A DNA stretch of 64,000 nucleotides from Pseudisothecium myosuroides. Lineage: Eukaryota; Streptophyta; Bryopsida; Hypnales; Lembophyllaceae. Made by a program: the position numbers and the translations under genes. Under the pieces are notes generated by a model. It was not told where the DNA came from and did not search any database. It worked only from the letters and a program-made list of their open reading frames with translations. The DNA lies in the NCBI GenBank assembly GCA_951799445.1, contig OX637287.1, positions 41,693,724 through 41,757,723 of the forward strand, given 5' to 3'. This document shows positions 24,250 to 36,833 of the stretch, one piece after another; position 1 is the stretch's first letter; every line of letters begins with the position of its first letter.

Positions 24250-25868
24250 GGTAAGGTAGTCTGCTCTTAATAACGACTTTTTAAAAACTCTTTGCATTTT
24301 AGGCACAACAAAACTTTTTGAAAGAATTTTTAGTAAATTTACATAGAAAGAAAAATTGAATTGGCATTGAACCCAAGTCGTTTCATATGTTTTGGACCTT
24401 TGAAGAATTAGTTACAAATTTTTGAAATTGAAACACAAGGGTCACTATAAGCGACCTCCTAAAATGTACACTATAGGTATACTAAAGAGAGAAAAATGTA
24501 CCTCTGTGTTAGTGGTTGCTTTTAGAGTAGGGTTGCTTTTAGAGCACTTTAAGTCAATTTTTCTTGAGAGATAAGGAGAAGATGCATCTAATTAACTTTG
24601 AATTGTATTTCTTCGAACTCTTATTGTTCAACTAGTTGTGAATAATTAAAGTTGGAATTGGGAGTTGCTCCAAAATGGTCCGCACCTTTGAATGTTTACT
24701 ATGGATTAGATGTAAAACTTGTTGTATATCTTTGAATTAGTCAAGTGATAATACCATCACATATTGCCACTTCATTCACTTTTTCGCTTACAAGTTACGT
24801 GTGGCTATTATTTTTTGACCACCATTGATGCAATTTCAATAAACAAGTCATGCGGAAGGCAAATAGAGGTAGAGAATTGTAGACTTGGCTCACTTCTTCT
24901 TTTTAAAACCTAGAGTATATTCCAAAAATGTTATAAGAATAAACGACAAAAAATTGAGGGTTGTGTCTTGGAGAAAAGAAAATCGGTGAATACAAACAAC
25001 TTACAATTCAAATACAACTACATGAAGGACCCGCAATTGGGCCTTGGAGATTTTTCATGGTTCACTTCCGTAGCATGATGTGCGACATGTGACCCGATAC
25101 ATTGAAAGTTCAACGCGGACATTTCACGACAATGATTTTGGTCAAGTCAATTTACATAAATGACTCTTCACAGAAGATTCAAAATACATTTTCCAACTTG
25201 ATACCTTTTTTGGAATCACCTATTGCCACTTCACTCCCTTTCTTGCTTACAAGTTACGTGTGGCTACTATTTTTTGACTACCATTGATGCGATTGAGTTG
25301 ACAAGTCATGTGGAAGGCAAATAGAGGAAGAGAGTTGTAGACTTGGCTCACTTCCGTAGCATGACTTGTGGCTTGTGGCTTGAAACATTGAAAGTTAAAC
25401 AAGGATGTTCCACAATGAAGATTTTTGGTCGTCATTTCAGACGTAGGTGACCCTTCTTAGAAATTTCAAAACACATTTTGCAACTTGATACCTTTTTTGG
25501 AATACCAATTCTTGTGCTTTCAATTCTCTAAAATCTAATCAAATCCTATTTCATATTGGCCTCAATAATAAAAGCTTAAGATAAAAAATCTACATTGTAA
25601 TGATTATTGATTATCTTTAAAACCAATTTTGTTAGAACCGTTATTGAGATTGTGATGTCACCCATGAGGCTTTCTTGCCTACATTGAAGCCTATGATGTC
25701 TTTATAAATGAAGTAATAATTTTTAAATGTGTACATTTTATATGTGCCCACATGTTCATCTATATGCATCTGCAAAATAGGTGCAACTTTTATGGCACTG
25801 ATCCATACCTTAAGTTAGATTGTTTGTTCTAGTTTGTTTGTTTTATTTGTTACGCTAAGATCTCCTAA
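24250..25868 (+). repeat. Composite dispersed repeat, copy 3 (forward)
   Basis: This is the most complete forward copy. In order it has an end block with GTAGTCTGCTCTTAA (24,255), the GAACCCAAGTCGTTTC block, GTGTTAGTGGTTGCTTTTAGAG, two core units with CTTACAAGTTACGTGTGGCTA (24,786 and 25,247), and the distal block with TGTGCCCACATG near 25,743. A further partial end copy follows at 25,869-26,035, repeating GAAAGCAAAATGTACCTCT. No coding frame. Confidence 0.75.
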
Positions 25869-26035
25869 ACCTTTGCAGAATTTTTATTATGAATTATCAA
25901 AGTTGAAACGCAATGATCACTAAAAGTGAACACCTCCTCAAATGTACACTCTTAATACATTGAAGAAAGCAAAATGTACCTCTCTGTTAGAAGTGGCTTT
26001 TTGAGCAGGGTTGCTTTTAGTGTTAGAGCACCCTA

Positions 26036-27344
26036 ACTTTTACTCAGAAATGTTTGGCAAACCAACGAAGTATGTGACATGGACTGACTCTTCCTCTCGA
26101 TTTAGAAGAAGAAATTTATATTTTAGCCTTGACATTGTGATTCTTCCAACATTTGAGTTTGCCAAAAAAAAGTATTACAAATGTAATTGATATGAATTGA
26201 ACATCTTTTCAATGCAAAATAAAACACCAACATGACTACCAATATAATAGTCATATAGCTCAAAGATGCATAGTTCCAAATTTTCCTCAAACAGTGGGTC
26301 AAACTTTGTTGACTCTGCAAGGTTGGGTCCAATAAAGCTTTTGTTCAATTTTTAAACATTAGAATCTTGTAATCCACAAGGTAACAATTTTCAAATTTTT
26401 CTGCACAACATTGACATGATGAAATGTTACAACTTTAATAGTTTGAAATTTTTTTAAGATTTTAATTTAATTTGGTGAATGAACTAAAAACAATAGTCTT
26501 AGTTTGATAGTTGAAACATGCCCTTAACATGAACCATCAAACTTTAACTTCTTTTTTGTTTTTTCCTTTGAATTTTTATCGGGATTAGAGGTTAGTTAAT
26601 TCTATATATATTTGAAAAAACTAGAATCTTATTTTTGTGAACACAAATATTGAAGAAGAGTGATTTTTGGAAATTTAATTTACCAAATAGTGCTCCATTT
26701 TTTTAATGTAATATGTGATGGAGTTCTTCTTAAAACATAATAAAGAAATGGCAAAATGGTTTGTTTTTTGCTTAAACATAGTCATGAATCTTTAGGGGTT
26801 AATTTTTGACAAGCTAATTACATGTTGAAGAATCTTTAACCTTCAAAGGGCTCTGTGGCCATTTTTTAGCCAATGAATGATAAAAAATCCTTTTGTATAC
26901 GACAAAAGTGCAACTATTCATGCTCATAATTTTGTGTGAAAAGGAGAGGTCTTATATAGTAGTTTGACTTCCAATAAATACTTTTGGATTTTTTAAAACC
27001 AATGATTCACACGGTACCCAAAAGGATGATCTTGACGGTCACCAACCCGTCCTTTAAAGATTAAATCACATTAGGCCCTCTTTAGGTTCAATGAGCTAAC
27101 TGCTACTTAATATGCTTTAAATGTCTACCAAACCTTTTATTTTTTGTAAATAAACAAAACAAATCCCTCAAAGATTTGCTTCTCAAATTAAATGCAAGAT
27201 ACGCGTACCCATTATGTCCCTTTTCCAATTTTGTCCCCCATATATAATTGTCCAATATTACATCCCATAAATCTTAGAGAAATGAAGAGAGAGGTTGCAT
27301 TTGGGAAAGGGCAATGATGGGAACACATAAACTTTACTGTGCCC
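26036..27344. other. AT-rich intergenic DNA, no gene seen
   Basis: A right end of the TTAA family (TCTTTAGGGG followed by TTAA at 26,799-26,802) is present without a recognisable left end. Nothing else supportable. Confidence 0.5.
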
Positions 27345-28785
27345 CGTGTTGTTGCCACATCCAAAATACAAATAAAAGTATTTTTTCTAATTTTTCAATT
27401 CATAAAGACTTCAAAATTCAATAACTTTCATAAAAAAGGTTCAAACGACACAAAACAAAGCCTGTGCACCCCTCTTTGTTGAGGGCTATCCGACGGCACC
27501 AAGAACGCAATTGGAGGATGTATGGTCCAAGAGATCTCATATTCACAAACAAAACAAAGAACCTAATTTAAGGTATAAACTAGTGTTATAAAAGTTGCTC
27601 CTATTTGTGGTTGCGTATAGCTCAAAGCGTGGGCACACATAAAATGTACAAATTTAAAAATTATTACTTCATTTATAAAGATATCATAGGCTTCAAAGTA
27701 GGCAAGGAAGCCTCATGGGTGACATCACAATCTCAACAACACTTTTAACAAAAAGTGGTTTTAAAAATAATCAATAATCATTACAATGTAGATTGTTTTG
27801 TCTTTATCTTTTATTATTTAGGGCAATATGAAATAGAGTTTGATCAAATTTTGGAGAATTGAAAGCACAATTGGTATTCCAAGAAGCTATCAAGTTGGAA
27901 AATGTGTTTTGAAGGGTCATCTATATGTGAAGTGACTTGACTAAAATTCATTATTGTAGAACGTCTTTTTTTGAACTTTCAATGTATCTAGTCACAAGTC
28001 CACAAATTTCTTCCTCTATCTGCCTTCTACATGATTTGTGTATTGAAATTGCATCAATGATGGTCAAAAGTAGTAGCTGCCCGCTTGCCCGCTCATAACT
28101 TGCAAGCGGAAAAGTAATGAAGTCGCAATAGGTGTGGTCTTGTAACTTGACTATTTGCCTTCCACATTATTTGCGTATTGAAATCGCGCGAATGCTAGTC
28201 CTTGTGCTAGTTATAAAGTAGTAGTTGCACGCTTGACCGCACGTAACTTGTAAGTGGAAAAGTAATGAAGTCGCAGTAGGTGTGGTCCTGTAACTTGACT
28301 ATTTGCCTTCCACATGACTTGTGTATCAAAATCGCGCCTATACTCTTCATAAAGTAGTAGCCGCCCGCTTGTAACTTGTAAGTGGAAAAGTAATGAAGTT
28401 GCAATAGGTGATGGTACTATCATTTGACTAATTTAAGGATAGACAACAAAGTTTCACATCTAACCCACAATGAACATTTGAACATGCAAGCCATTTTAGA
28501 GCGAATTCCAATTTCAACTTTAATTATTCACAACTAATCAAACAATGAAAGTTCAAACAAATACAATTCAAAGTTAATTAGATGCATCTTTTCCTTGTCT
28601 CTCAAGAAAAACTGGCTTATGATAGGGTGCTCTAAAAGTGATCTTGCTCTAAAAGCGACCACTAACACAAAGATACATTATTCTCTCTTTAATGTACCTA
28701 TACTGTACATTTTAGGAGGTAGTTGCTTATAGTGACTCCTACGTTTCAACTTCAAAAATTCATCACTAATTCTACAAAGGTACAA
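27345..28785 (-). repeat. Composite dispersed repeat, copy 4 (reverse)
   Basis: Inverted copy matching 17,965-19,790 in block order. It contains GTCCAAGAGATCTCA (27,527), AGGCTTCAAAGTAGGCA (27,690), three short core units of about 120-137 bp with GCACGTAACTTGTAAGTGG-like words (28,090-28,400), and the end block ending near 28,785. It differs from the others in that the core units carry CGCCCGCTTG insertions. Confidence 0.75.
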
Positions 28786-29879
28786 AAAATCAAATTTTAA
28801 TGAACTTACAAAGATCACATAATATTTTAAAATTTAATGATTTTCAAAGTACATTTTGTTATAAACTAGTATTTAAAAGTTAAATTTAATAATAGTATTT
28901 GAATTTTTTTATTGATTATTAATTACAAATTACATCCATACAATTATACATGCATGTATTAATATAAATAGTTATAATTTCAAATACTTTTAAATAATAA
29001 TGTTTTTAATTGTTTTTTGTAGGACGAATTTTGACTTTTTGTATTGAATCTGCTATAGAGAGCTTGAAATGCACATCTCTAACTACAATAATTTTTTTGG
29101 AATTGATTTTTACTTACATTGTAAATTAGCTTTCTCATAAAATTTCAAAGCCTATAAGTTATTGGATATTGTTGTTCTAAAACTTATAAATTTTCATACA
29201 ATTTATTTAAGAAAATCCATATAGAATAAATGTTTAATAAAAAGCATTCTCTCCATGAAATTTTTGAATGGATGAAATAACAACTCTAAGTAGCTAAAAT
29301 CAAATTTTGTGTCTATCATCCTCTTTGCGACCACCATGAATTTTAATCCCAAAGTTCCTTGGCTCAAAATAAAGAAATTGCTCTTGATAAAACAACAACT
29401 TGGACAAAAAGAATTGTAAGCAAAAGTTTATGCATTTTGAAGAACTTTTAACTGCAATTTCTTTACTTTACTTGTGTTGTACTAACATATAAACTTTTCA
29501 GGTTTTCAAGGCATTGCATGAGTAAGGTTCATGTATGCAAAAATTAACTTTTGCTACTTCACTCCAATCCAGAACCTTTTGGATTGAAAAGAGCTATAGG
29601 GATTCAAAGATTAGTGATATATTTTAGTGACCAAAAAACAAAATCAAAAGATTCCAATGGAAAAAAATCCAAGTCCTCCAAGGATGAAAGGCCCATTTTC
29701 TTCCATGACGTATGTCACATCCTTTCAAATTCTTTTCTCTTTTCTTCTTTTCTTGACCTTTGACATTATATTTGCACCAATACAACCTCATGACTCCTTG
29801 TAAAATCGGACCGCCACATTTATTCTACAGTAGTGTATACCAAAGGAGAGGCTGAACCAAAAACCGACTGAATGCTAGA
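28786..29879. other. AT-rich intergenic DNA upstream of the gene island
   Basis: No gene recognised. Composition begins to rise after about 29,790, approaching the carboxykinase promoter. Confidence 0.5.
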
Positions 29880-29919
29880 GAGGTTAACCCAAGGCCAAGC
29901 GAATGTTGACTTGAGTTAG

Positions 29920-30080
29920 ACGACGCTGGGCCCGGACCAGGCCCGAACCGGGCCCATAGAAACGGTGGGCGATGACCTTTTACCCGCAGTTAACCTCAGG
30001 TAAGTCGATCCCCGAATTAACCGCAGTTAAAACCTCGGGACCTTTATAAGGAGGCAAGCTGCCATGGCTCCTCTCCCATC
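29920..30080 (+). promoter_or_regulatory. Putative promoter of the PEP carboxykinase gene
   Basis: TTTATAAG at 30,043-30,050 is a good TATA-box candidate, so transcription would start near 30,075. Upstream, CGCAGTTAA occurs twice, at 29,985-29,993 and 30,022-30,030, each within a longer imperfect direct repeat; CAGTTA fits the core recognised by plant MYB proteins. Further up is a GGGCCC-rich block (29,928-29,955) with ACCGGGCCC. All assignments are from sequence alone; the start site is not proven. Confidence 0.55.
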
Positions 30081-31396
30081 CTCGCGTTTGTTGCGTTCAC
30101 TGCTTCCTTTGAAGCTCTCTCTCTCTCTCTGTGCCTTTGCTGCCTCCGATCTTCCTCCATCGCTGCCTCTGGAGCGCTTCTAGCGTTCGCTCCCATGCTC
30201 CCGTCTTGTTGAGCCTCCGGTGCAACTTTGCAGCTCGCGATTTGGTGCTCTGTGGCGGATTCTCGATCTGGTGCGTCGTTGCTGTTCCGTCATGTCCATG
30301 CCGGTTGTGTGTGTGTGTGTGCTGGCTCTCTCTCCAGCTGTTTGTTGTGCGGTTCGGTGCTACAGTGCGAGAGAATAATCAGTGCGAGAGAGTAATGTGT
30401 GGGAGAAATTTTCTTTCTTGATGTTTGCTTGTCATTTGTCTATGTGCTGATGAAACCCGTGCTCTGTTTTTTCGTCAAGTACTGAGTCGTTTTCCCGAAG
30501 CTGTTGTGACTAATTCGAGATTGATTCTGTGCTAGATACGTCTTATCTCGTGTTTTGTTGAAGTTGTTTGCATATTTCTGCTATTTTGGTAGCTCTGTTT
30601 TTTTGGAATGTCAGAGTCGTTGTTTGGAAGCAGAGGGTTTGTGTTTTGTAGAGGACGATTTGTATATCGCATTGTTAGTTACTGGAGATTTTAACCAGTT
30701 GTAGTGTTCGTGTTTTCTTCCAGAAGCAGTCGCGTCTCCCTGTAGAAGCGTGTTTACGTTGTTATTTTCTAAGTGGCGTAGAGTCAGTACGGGTTGTGTA
30801 CTTACGTTTCCATTTGCTCTGCTTTTTCCTTAGTGTTTGGACATTGTCTGCTTTGTTCTTGAGGGAAATTTGGGCGTTTTACAGTGATGAGTTTTTGTGG
30901 TGGTGATACTGGAAATTTATGCCAGTCTTACTGTTCAGTTTATTTTTTGAAGGAGCAGTGGTGCACGTCTCTGTCCCTGGAGAAGCGCGTTCCCGTCCTT
31001 CATTTTTTCAAGGAGCATAGAGTCTATGGTTTTTGTGTCGTACACATCTTTTTGGTCTACTTTTTGCTTAGTGTTTGGATATTGTCTGCTCTTTATTTGA
31101 GGTAATTGTCGTCACTGTACGCTACATCAGGGTGATGACGTGTTAGTGACATACTTTCATCTTTTTGAAATTTGAGTAGCATTAATGTCGTAGAAGCAAT
31201 TCGTTCTCGGGATTTCATTCTTCTGTTCTGTTCTTGTGTGTAGTCGATCTTGTGCTAAGTTCGTCATCTGTGTAGACAGGAGGTTGAGTGTTGCGACTGC
31301 ACTCAGTGGGAATTGTTTTCAGAATATAAATTTGCTGAAAACGAGATAGTTGTCTGTGTGGCGCAGATTTGAACGTGTGCAGTGACTTTCACCACA
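30075..31396 (+). other. Long 5' leader region, probably containing an intron
   Basis: About 1.3 kb separates the TATA candidate from the start codon. It opens with a (CT)n run at 30,115-30,132, typical of plant leaders. The remainder is T-rich like an intron. Acceptor-like ends are TGTAGACAG (about 31,278) and CGTGTGCAG (about 31,381), so a leader intron is likely but its donor is not decided. An imperfect direct duplication with 238-bp spacing lies at about 30,720-30,870 and 30,958-31,105. Confidence 0.5.
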
Positions 31397-34300
31397 ATGG
31401 CTTCCAACGGAAACGGGGTCCACGACTTCGAGTTCATGAGCTCCCAGGTCCCAAATGGCCTGTCTAAAATTATCACCAAGCCTGCCACCCCAGTGGAGAT
31501 GTGCAAAGACGATACCACACCTCCCGTAAAGGTAACGAACGTCGAAGAGCTGCACGCTTTACAGCGGAAGAAAGCGTCTGCTCCGACTACGCCGAGGACC
31601 GCCACGAATCCTTCTACCCCGAAGAGCTTGACGCCGCGTTCCCTCTTGTCGGAAGAGGAGCTCCACAAGCAGCAAATGCAGTCTGTCAGGTAAAAACAGT
31701 GCGTTTCTCATGGTGTCACATATGCCTCTTGTTATTTTTTATGATTAGAATCGATGCTCGTCACGAAAGGCACTCGAGCGTGTTTCACACAGGAACATGT
31801 GTCCTGATTTAAAATATTGGACGATATTCTTCCAAGCGAAGTGATGAATTCGATTGTTTTGGTTTTGCAGCGCTTCGTTGGCCTCTTTGACCCGTGAGAG
31901 CGGACCCCAGGTCATCAAGGGTGATCCGACCAGGAAGAGGTCCCCCCTGAAGTCTGTGGTAGCTCCGAGGCTTGACATCAGTGACAGCGCCTTGAAGTTC
32001 ACCCACGTTCTGTACAACTTGTCTCCTTCAGGTGCGGTTGACAGGCTTGTTTGATATGCAGCATGTGATTGTCAGCTTCTTACGATCCATTTTGTTTGGG
32101 CTTTTGCATCCAGCTTTGTTCTGCGGCAATAGCAAACCATGTGTGTGTTACGTACTGTTATTCGCGAGCTCTGATCGAGGCCTTCGTGTGGTGGCTGTTC
32201 TTATTTGTTTGCCCTTGTCCTTTGTAGAACTGTACGAGCAAGCCATCAAGTTTGAAAAGGGGTCTTACATCACATCCACTGGAGCTCTTGCGACCATGTC
32301 TGGTGCCAAAACCGGCAGGTCTCCGAAGGACAAACGTGTGGTGAAGGAAGAGACCTCACAGGATGACTTGTGGTGGGGAAAGTAAGTGTCCTGTCCTTGG
32401 TGTAACATGATAGGTGCCTTCCTGTGCGGAGTCGAGGTGAAAGTCTTTTGTGTATCACTGTAATCGTTGAATTGATGTTGCTCTTTCCTCGTTCCCTTTC
32501 ATGTTAGCCCTGCACTTGATTGCTATGTGGTCATGTGTGGTATATGCAGTTGATGAGGTTGGTGTTGTCGGATTTGAGGAGGAATTTTTGTTGATGTGCC
32601 TTGTCCTGCAGGGGATCTCCGAACATCGAGATGGACGAGGAGACGTTCTTGGTGAACCGCGAGAGGGCCGTGGACTACCTGAACTCGTTGGAGAAGGTAT
32701 ACCCTGCTCGCAGCTGCTTGTGTGCGTCATGGTTGGGTGTTTGAGTTCATCGCGCGATTCGTCGTTCTGAGTCGATGGTTTCCGGTCGGGTCTTGGCTAA
32801 GCGAGGGTTGTTGTTTGTGCAGGTGTTCGTGAACGATCAGTTCCTGAACTGGGACCCCGAGAACCGCATCAAAGTCCGCATCATATCCGCTCGTGCTTAC
32901 CACTCCCTTTTCATGCACAACATGTAAGCCTCTGAACTTGTTCCCATTCCTTGCCATTTGCCCTCTGCAATGCCCGGTACGGCCGCTGAACGCTGAACGC
33001 TGAGATTTGTTGTGTCTTGAGCGAAGTTTTTATGGGAGCGGTGGTCTATTGCACATCCAGTTGCTAGTCAGGAACATGCGAGGCCTTGGGCCACCATTTT
33101 GGAGGGAGGGACGCCATCGGGGGTTGGGGTGGTGCCTGTCGGGGTTTCTTGTGTCAGTTGTCGGGGGAGTGTGGTGTATTGGATGGATGGATGGATGCAT
33201 GCATGCATGTGTTTGGTGTGTGTCCGGTGGCATTAAGCATATGGGTGGCAGGTGCATACGCCCTACACCTGAAGAGCTCGAGGATTTTGGCACTCCGGAC
33301 TTCACAATTTACAATGCCGGACAGTTTCCGTGCAATCGCTATACCCACTACATGTCATCGTCAACTAGCATAGATCTGAATCTGAAACGCAAAGAGATGG
33401 TGATTTTGGGAACGCAATATGCCGGAGAGATGAAGAAGGGTCTCTTCAGCCTGATGCACTACTTGATGCCCAAAAGAGGAATCCTGTCGTTGCACTCGGG
33501 CTCGAACATGGGGAAGAGCGGGGATGTGGCGTTGTTTTTTGGATTATCAGGTATAGTTGGCGAAAGAAAACGAGAAGCTCACAGACGTGCTATGACAGCT
33601 CCGACGCAACTGGCACGACTGGGTCCCTGATGCTGGTGGGCGTTGTGATGTGTTTTGTGTTTTCAGGGACCGGTAAGACGACTCTTTCGACTGACCCGAA
33701 CCGTCAGCTGATCGGCGACGACGAGCACTGCTGGAGCGACACCGGGGTGTCGAACATCGAGGGCGGTTGCTATGCGAAGTGCATCGATTTGTCGAGCGAG
33801 AAGGAGCCTGAGATCTGGAACGCGATCAAGTACGGCACCGGTGAGTGTTTCGATCCCGTGTGTCTGGAGTGGTGTCGTTTTGTAGGGTTGGAATCGGTGT
33901 TGCTGGTTTGTGTGATGCATGTGGTTGCTTCTTCTGCCGGAGACTGACTGGGTGTGCGTGTCGCAGTGCTGGAAAACGTGGTGTTTGAGGAGCACTACAG
34001 GGAGGTCGATTACAACGACAAATCCGTGACCGGTAAGGTTCTGGATTTGCATGCACTGTACTGGTGCAGTGTTGGATGCTTTGCTTGTGGAAGTGATCCG
34101 TTGTGAGTGGGCAGTGAGTTGGGGTCAGTGGCATGCTGGCATCCTGTCGTTTTCCCCGTGGGTGTTGCAGAGGGTGGTGTCGCTGACCTGGTTTTCGGAT
34201 TCCTTTTGTGCAGAGAACACGAGGGCGGCCTACCCCATCGAGTTCATCCCCAACGTGAGGCTTCCCTGCTTGGGCCCTCACCCGAAGAACGTGATTTTGC

Positions 34301-35355
34301 TTTCGTGCGACGCGTTCGGTGTGTTGCCCCCCGTGAGCAAGTTGACTCACTCGCAGACCATGTACCACTTCATCAGCGGCTACACTGCCCTGGTACGTGT
34401 GTGGGAGAGCCAGAACGGGTTCAGCTTTGTTTGTCCGTTTTGTTGAGAGGGAGTGATGTGGATGTTGAGTCGTGACCTTCTGCTGACGATGTGGGTTTGA
34501 TCGAACAGGTGGCCGGAACGGTGGAGGGTGTGAAGGAGCCGACGGCCACGTTCTCCGCGTGCTTCGGAGCTGCTTTCATCATGCTGCACCCCACGAAGTA
34601 CGCTGCCATGCTCGCGGAGAAGATGCAGAAGCACGGTGCCACCGCCTGGTTGGTGAACACCGGATGGTCTGGCGGCAGGTAGGGACAGGATTGTGTGTTC
34701 CTTGAAGGAACGTGTCTCGTTTGTTTATCAGTGTTGGTTTCCCAGTCGTTACCGCTACATTGTTTGTTGGGTTTGTCTTGGGCACCGAGGCTGACGGCGC
34801 GGTGTTTTTGCAGCTACGGTGTGGGTTCGAGGATGAAACTGGCTCACACGAGGAAGATCATCAACGCCATTCACGACGGGAGTCTGTTGGAGGCGGAGTA
34901 CGTGCAGACCCCGATTTTCAACCTGGCCGTGCCGACCCAGGTGTCCGGGGTTCCGAGCGAAGCTTTGCAGCCCCAGAATGCGGTGAGTGAACGCTGAAGC
35001 TTTTGACCTCTTTTTGAGTTGGGTTTGTGTAAAGTCGTGGATGGGAGTGGGATGGATGGTTGTGTCGTTGGGTCTGATAGTACGATGAGCTGAATCCGTC
35101 TGTTGGCTCGATGTCGGGTGTATCTTGAGACGTTGGTGGGAGTACGTTGGTGGGAGTGTATGGTTTGTGTTTCTCGATTTGACATTATGGAAGAATGGTG
35201 TTGTGCAGTGGTGGGACAAGAAGCTTTACAGCGAGACTTTGAAGAAGCTCGCGGGACTGTTTCAGAAGAATTTTGAGATCTACGCCGACTACCAGGTTGG
35301 TGGAGACAGCAAGCTGACGGAGCGTATTCTCGCAGCCGGGCCTCGTCTGGAGTAA
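31397..35355 (+). CDS. PCK: Phosphoenolpyruvate carboxykinase (ATP), 12 exons
   Basis: This cytosolic enzyme (EC 4.1.1.49) converts oxaloacetate and ATP to phosphoenolpyruvate, ADP and CO2, the entry step of gluconeogenesis. Exons are 31397-31689, 31871-32031, 32228-32381, 32612-32696, 32823-32923, 33252-33550, 33667-33840, 33967-34032, 34214-34392, 34509-34678, 34814-34982 and 35209-35355. All introns are GT-AG and phases join in frame to 665 residues, near the roughly 670 usual for plants. The start ATG sits in CCACAATGGC, and an in-frame TGA lies 27 bases upstream. Landmarks are the P-loop GLSGTGKT (residues 362-369), the metal-binding IGDDE (380-384), [11 protein letters not shown], and TGWSGGSYG. 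The first 100 or so residues form a Ser/Thr-Pro-rich tail (TPK, TPR), the region phosphorylated in plant homologues, followed by the family phrase [12 protein letters not shown]. No lesion was found; it should be functional. Confidence 0.97.
33180..33209 (+). repeat. GGAT/GCAT microsatellite in an intron
   Basis: Tandem GGAT followed by tandem GCAT units lie in the fifth intron of the carboxykinase gene. They may be length-variable between individuals. Confidence 0.8.
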
Positions 35356-36262
35356 TTGACGTCTTGACGAGACGGGACTGTACATGTTGAGTGATTTGGG
35401 GATGTGGATGGAACTGGAATGTAGGGGCCTTTTCGCTTTTGCCGGTAGAAAGTGGAGAAGAGTTCTGAGTTGGATGATGACGACTAATGAGTAGAGTAGA
35501 TATTGCTAATTTATGATGGGTTGAGCCCTTGCGGGGATATATTTTTTACTACCTAGGGTGATCTACACCAGGTAGCAATTTTTTCATTCAGGTTCTCTGT
35601 CCATATTCTAATTAACCTCCTGTGCATATGAGATCTTTTAATCTAATAACACTACTTGCATTTTCGCAATGATGGTTGTCTGCGCCTTGAAATGTTTTTT
35701 TATATATGTTTTTTGTTTTGCTGGTTCTTTCATTGTTTAGGCATCGCAAAACTGGTACGACCTTTTGATACTGGTAATAGCTGCGGTCATGTGCAGACTT
35801 GTGATTGTTCAGTTTGCTCTTTACTTGGTTGGGTCTGATTATCCTGGGAGGAACACTTCGTCTGATTATGTTGCAGCGTAAGTTACGGCATTATGAATGT
35901 TCTCTCGTGTTGAGAGTGATGTAACTGGTGTTAGTGCGAGCAACTAATTAGGAACAAATATAATTAGACCTTCGTAGTATATTCGCTTTATCTGCACTCG
36001 TAAGTCGTAACCGCAGATATGAGTAGACCTCAGTACCTCACGGTTTGATACAAATACAAATTATACGTGCAACAAACTGATATTTAAAGCTGAAAAGACA
36101 GGCTTATGACCACTGAAATCAACGATTCATAATCCTATTATTTTATCTGTTCCTATGAATTGAGTATTTATTTGAGGCTATGAAACTACTGTGAAGTTAA
36201 TTCATATCGAATTAAAAATGAGCTCAAAAAATTGGAAAATTTCTTCACAGGTGTATATCATA
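35356..36262. other. 3' flank of PEP carboxykinase
   Basis: The first few hundred bases are presumably the 3' untranslated region. No perfect AATAAA was noticed close to the stop; AATAACA near 35,645 is a weak candidate polyadenylation signal. The rest is unremarkable intergenic DNA. Confidence 0.45.
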
Positions 36263-36833
36263 CTCCCTCTGTCCCACTAAAAACCTCCAAATCAAGCAGA
36301 ATTTTTGTCCCACTAAAAAGCTCTTTTTTGTGTTTTTGATTGTTTAGTGAGTGCTTGTTACATTGAACAACCTTGTGAGGGCAAGTGAGTCACTCAAAAA
36401 GCATTCCCGTGGCCTTGCAAGCTTGGTCTTGGCGATATGAGACACCTTGTTCTAATTTCTTTGTCAAATAGTAGTGTTGACAGCCTATTTAGTGACTACT
36501 TTGGTGCTATTAAAATTTGATCATAAAGTGGGATAGTTTTTTATTTTTGGATATTTAGGTTGGAGAACATGTCATTACAATCCCATTGCAGCCACCATCC
36601 TTGAATTCATCTAAAATGATAGAGCTAGCAGCAATTATAAAATATGTTCAAATATCACACTTTTGACATGAATTTTGGGTGCCTAAATGATAGTGTCTAA
36701 GCTTGAGATTTTGCATAGATCTAAGGGATGGGTTATTTATTCTTGAATGAATGTATTTTTGGCACTTTGATTGAAAATATAGTTAATTTCTTAACGGGAA
36801 GAGTTTTGGAGGTTTTTAGTGGAACAGAGGGAG
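36263..36833. mobile_element. Stowaway-type (Tc1/mariner) element, 571 bp
   Basis: The ends are CTCCCTCTGTCCCACTAAAA continuing to about 29 bp; the other end is the same in reverse complement with a single C/T difference. TA lies on both sides (36,261-36,262 and 36,834-36,835). CTCCCTC with TA target is the classic Stowaway signature. At 571 bp it is longer than most Stowaway MITEs. It contains no transposase frame. It lies between two genes, about 900 bp after the carboxykinase stop. Confidence 0.93.

Noticed and set aside
29200..29765. A 70-codon frame at 29,551-29,763 as an upstream gene
   Set aside because: No homology recognised, no promoter or splice context, and AT-rich surroundings.
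33826..35219. Antisense frames of 100-180 codons across the carboxykinase gene
   Set aside because: They cross confirmed exons and introns on the opposite strand and are shadows of the GC-rich coding exons.
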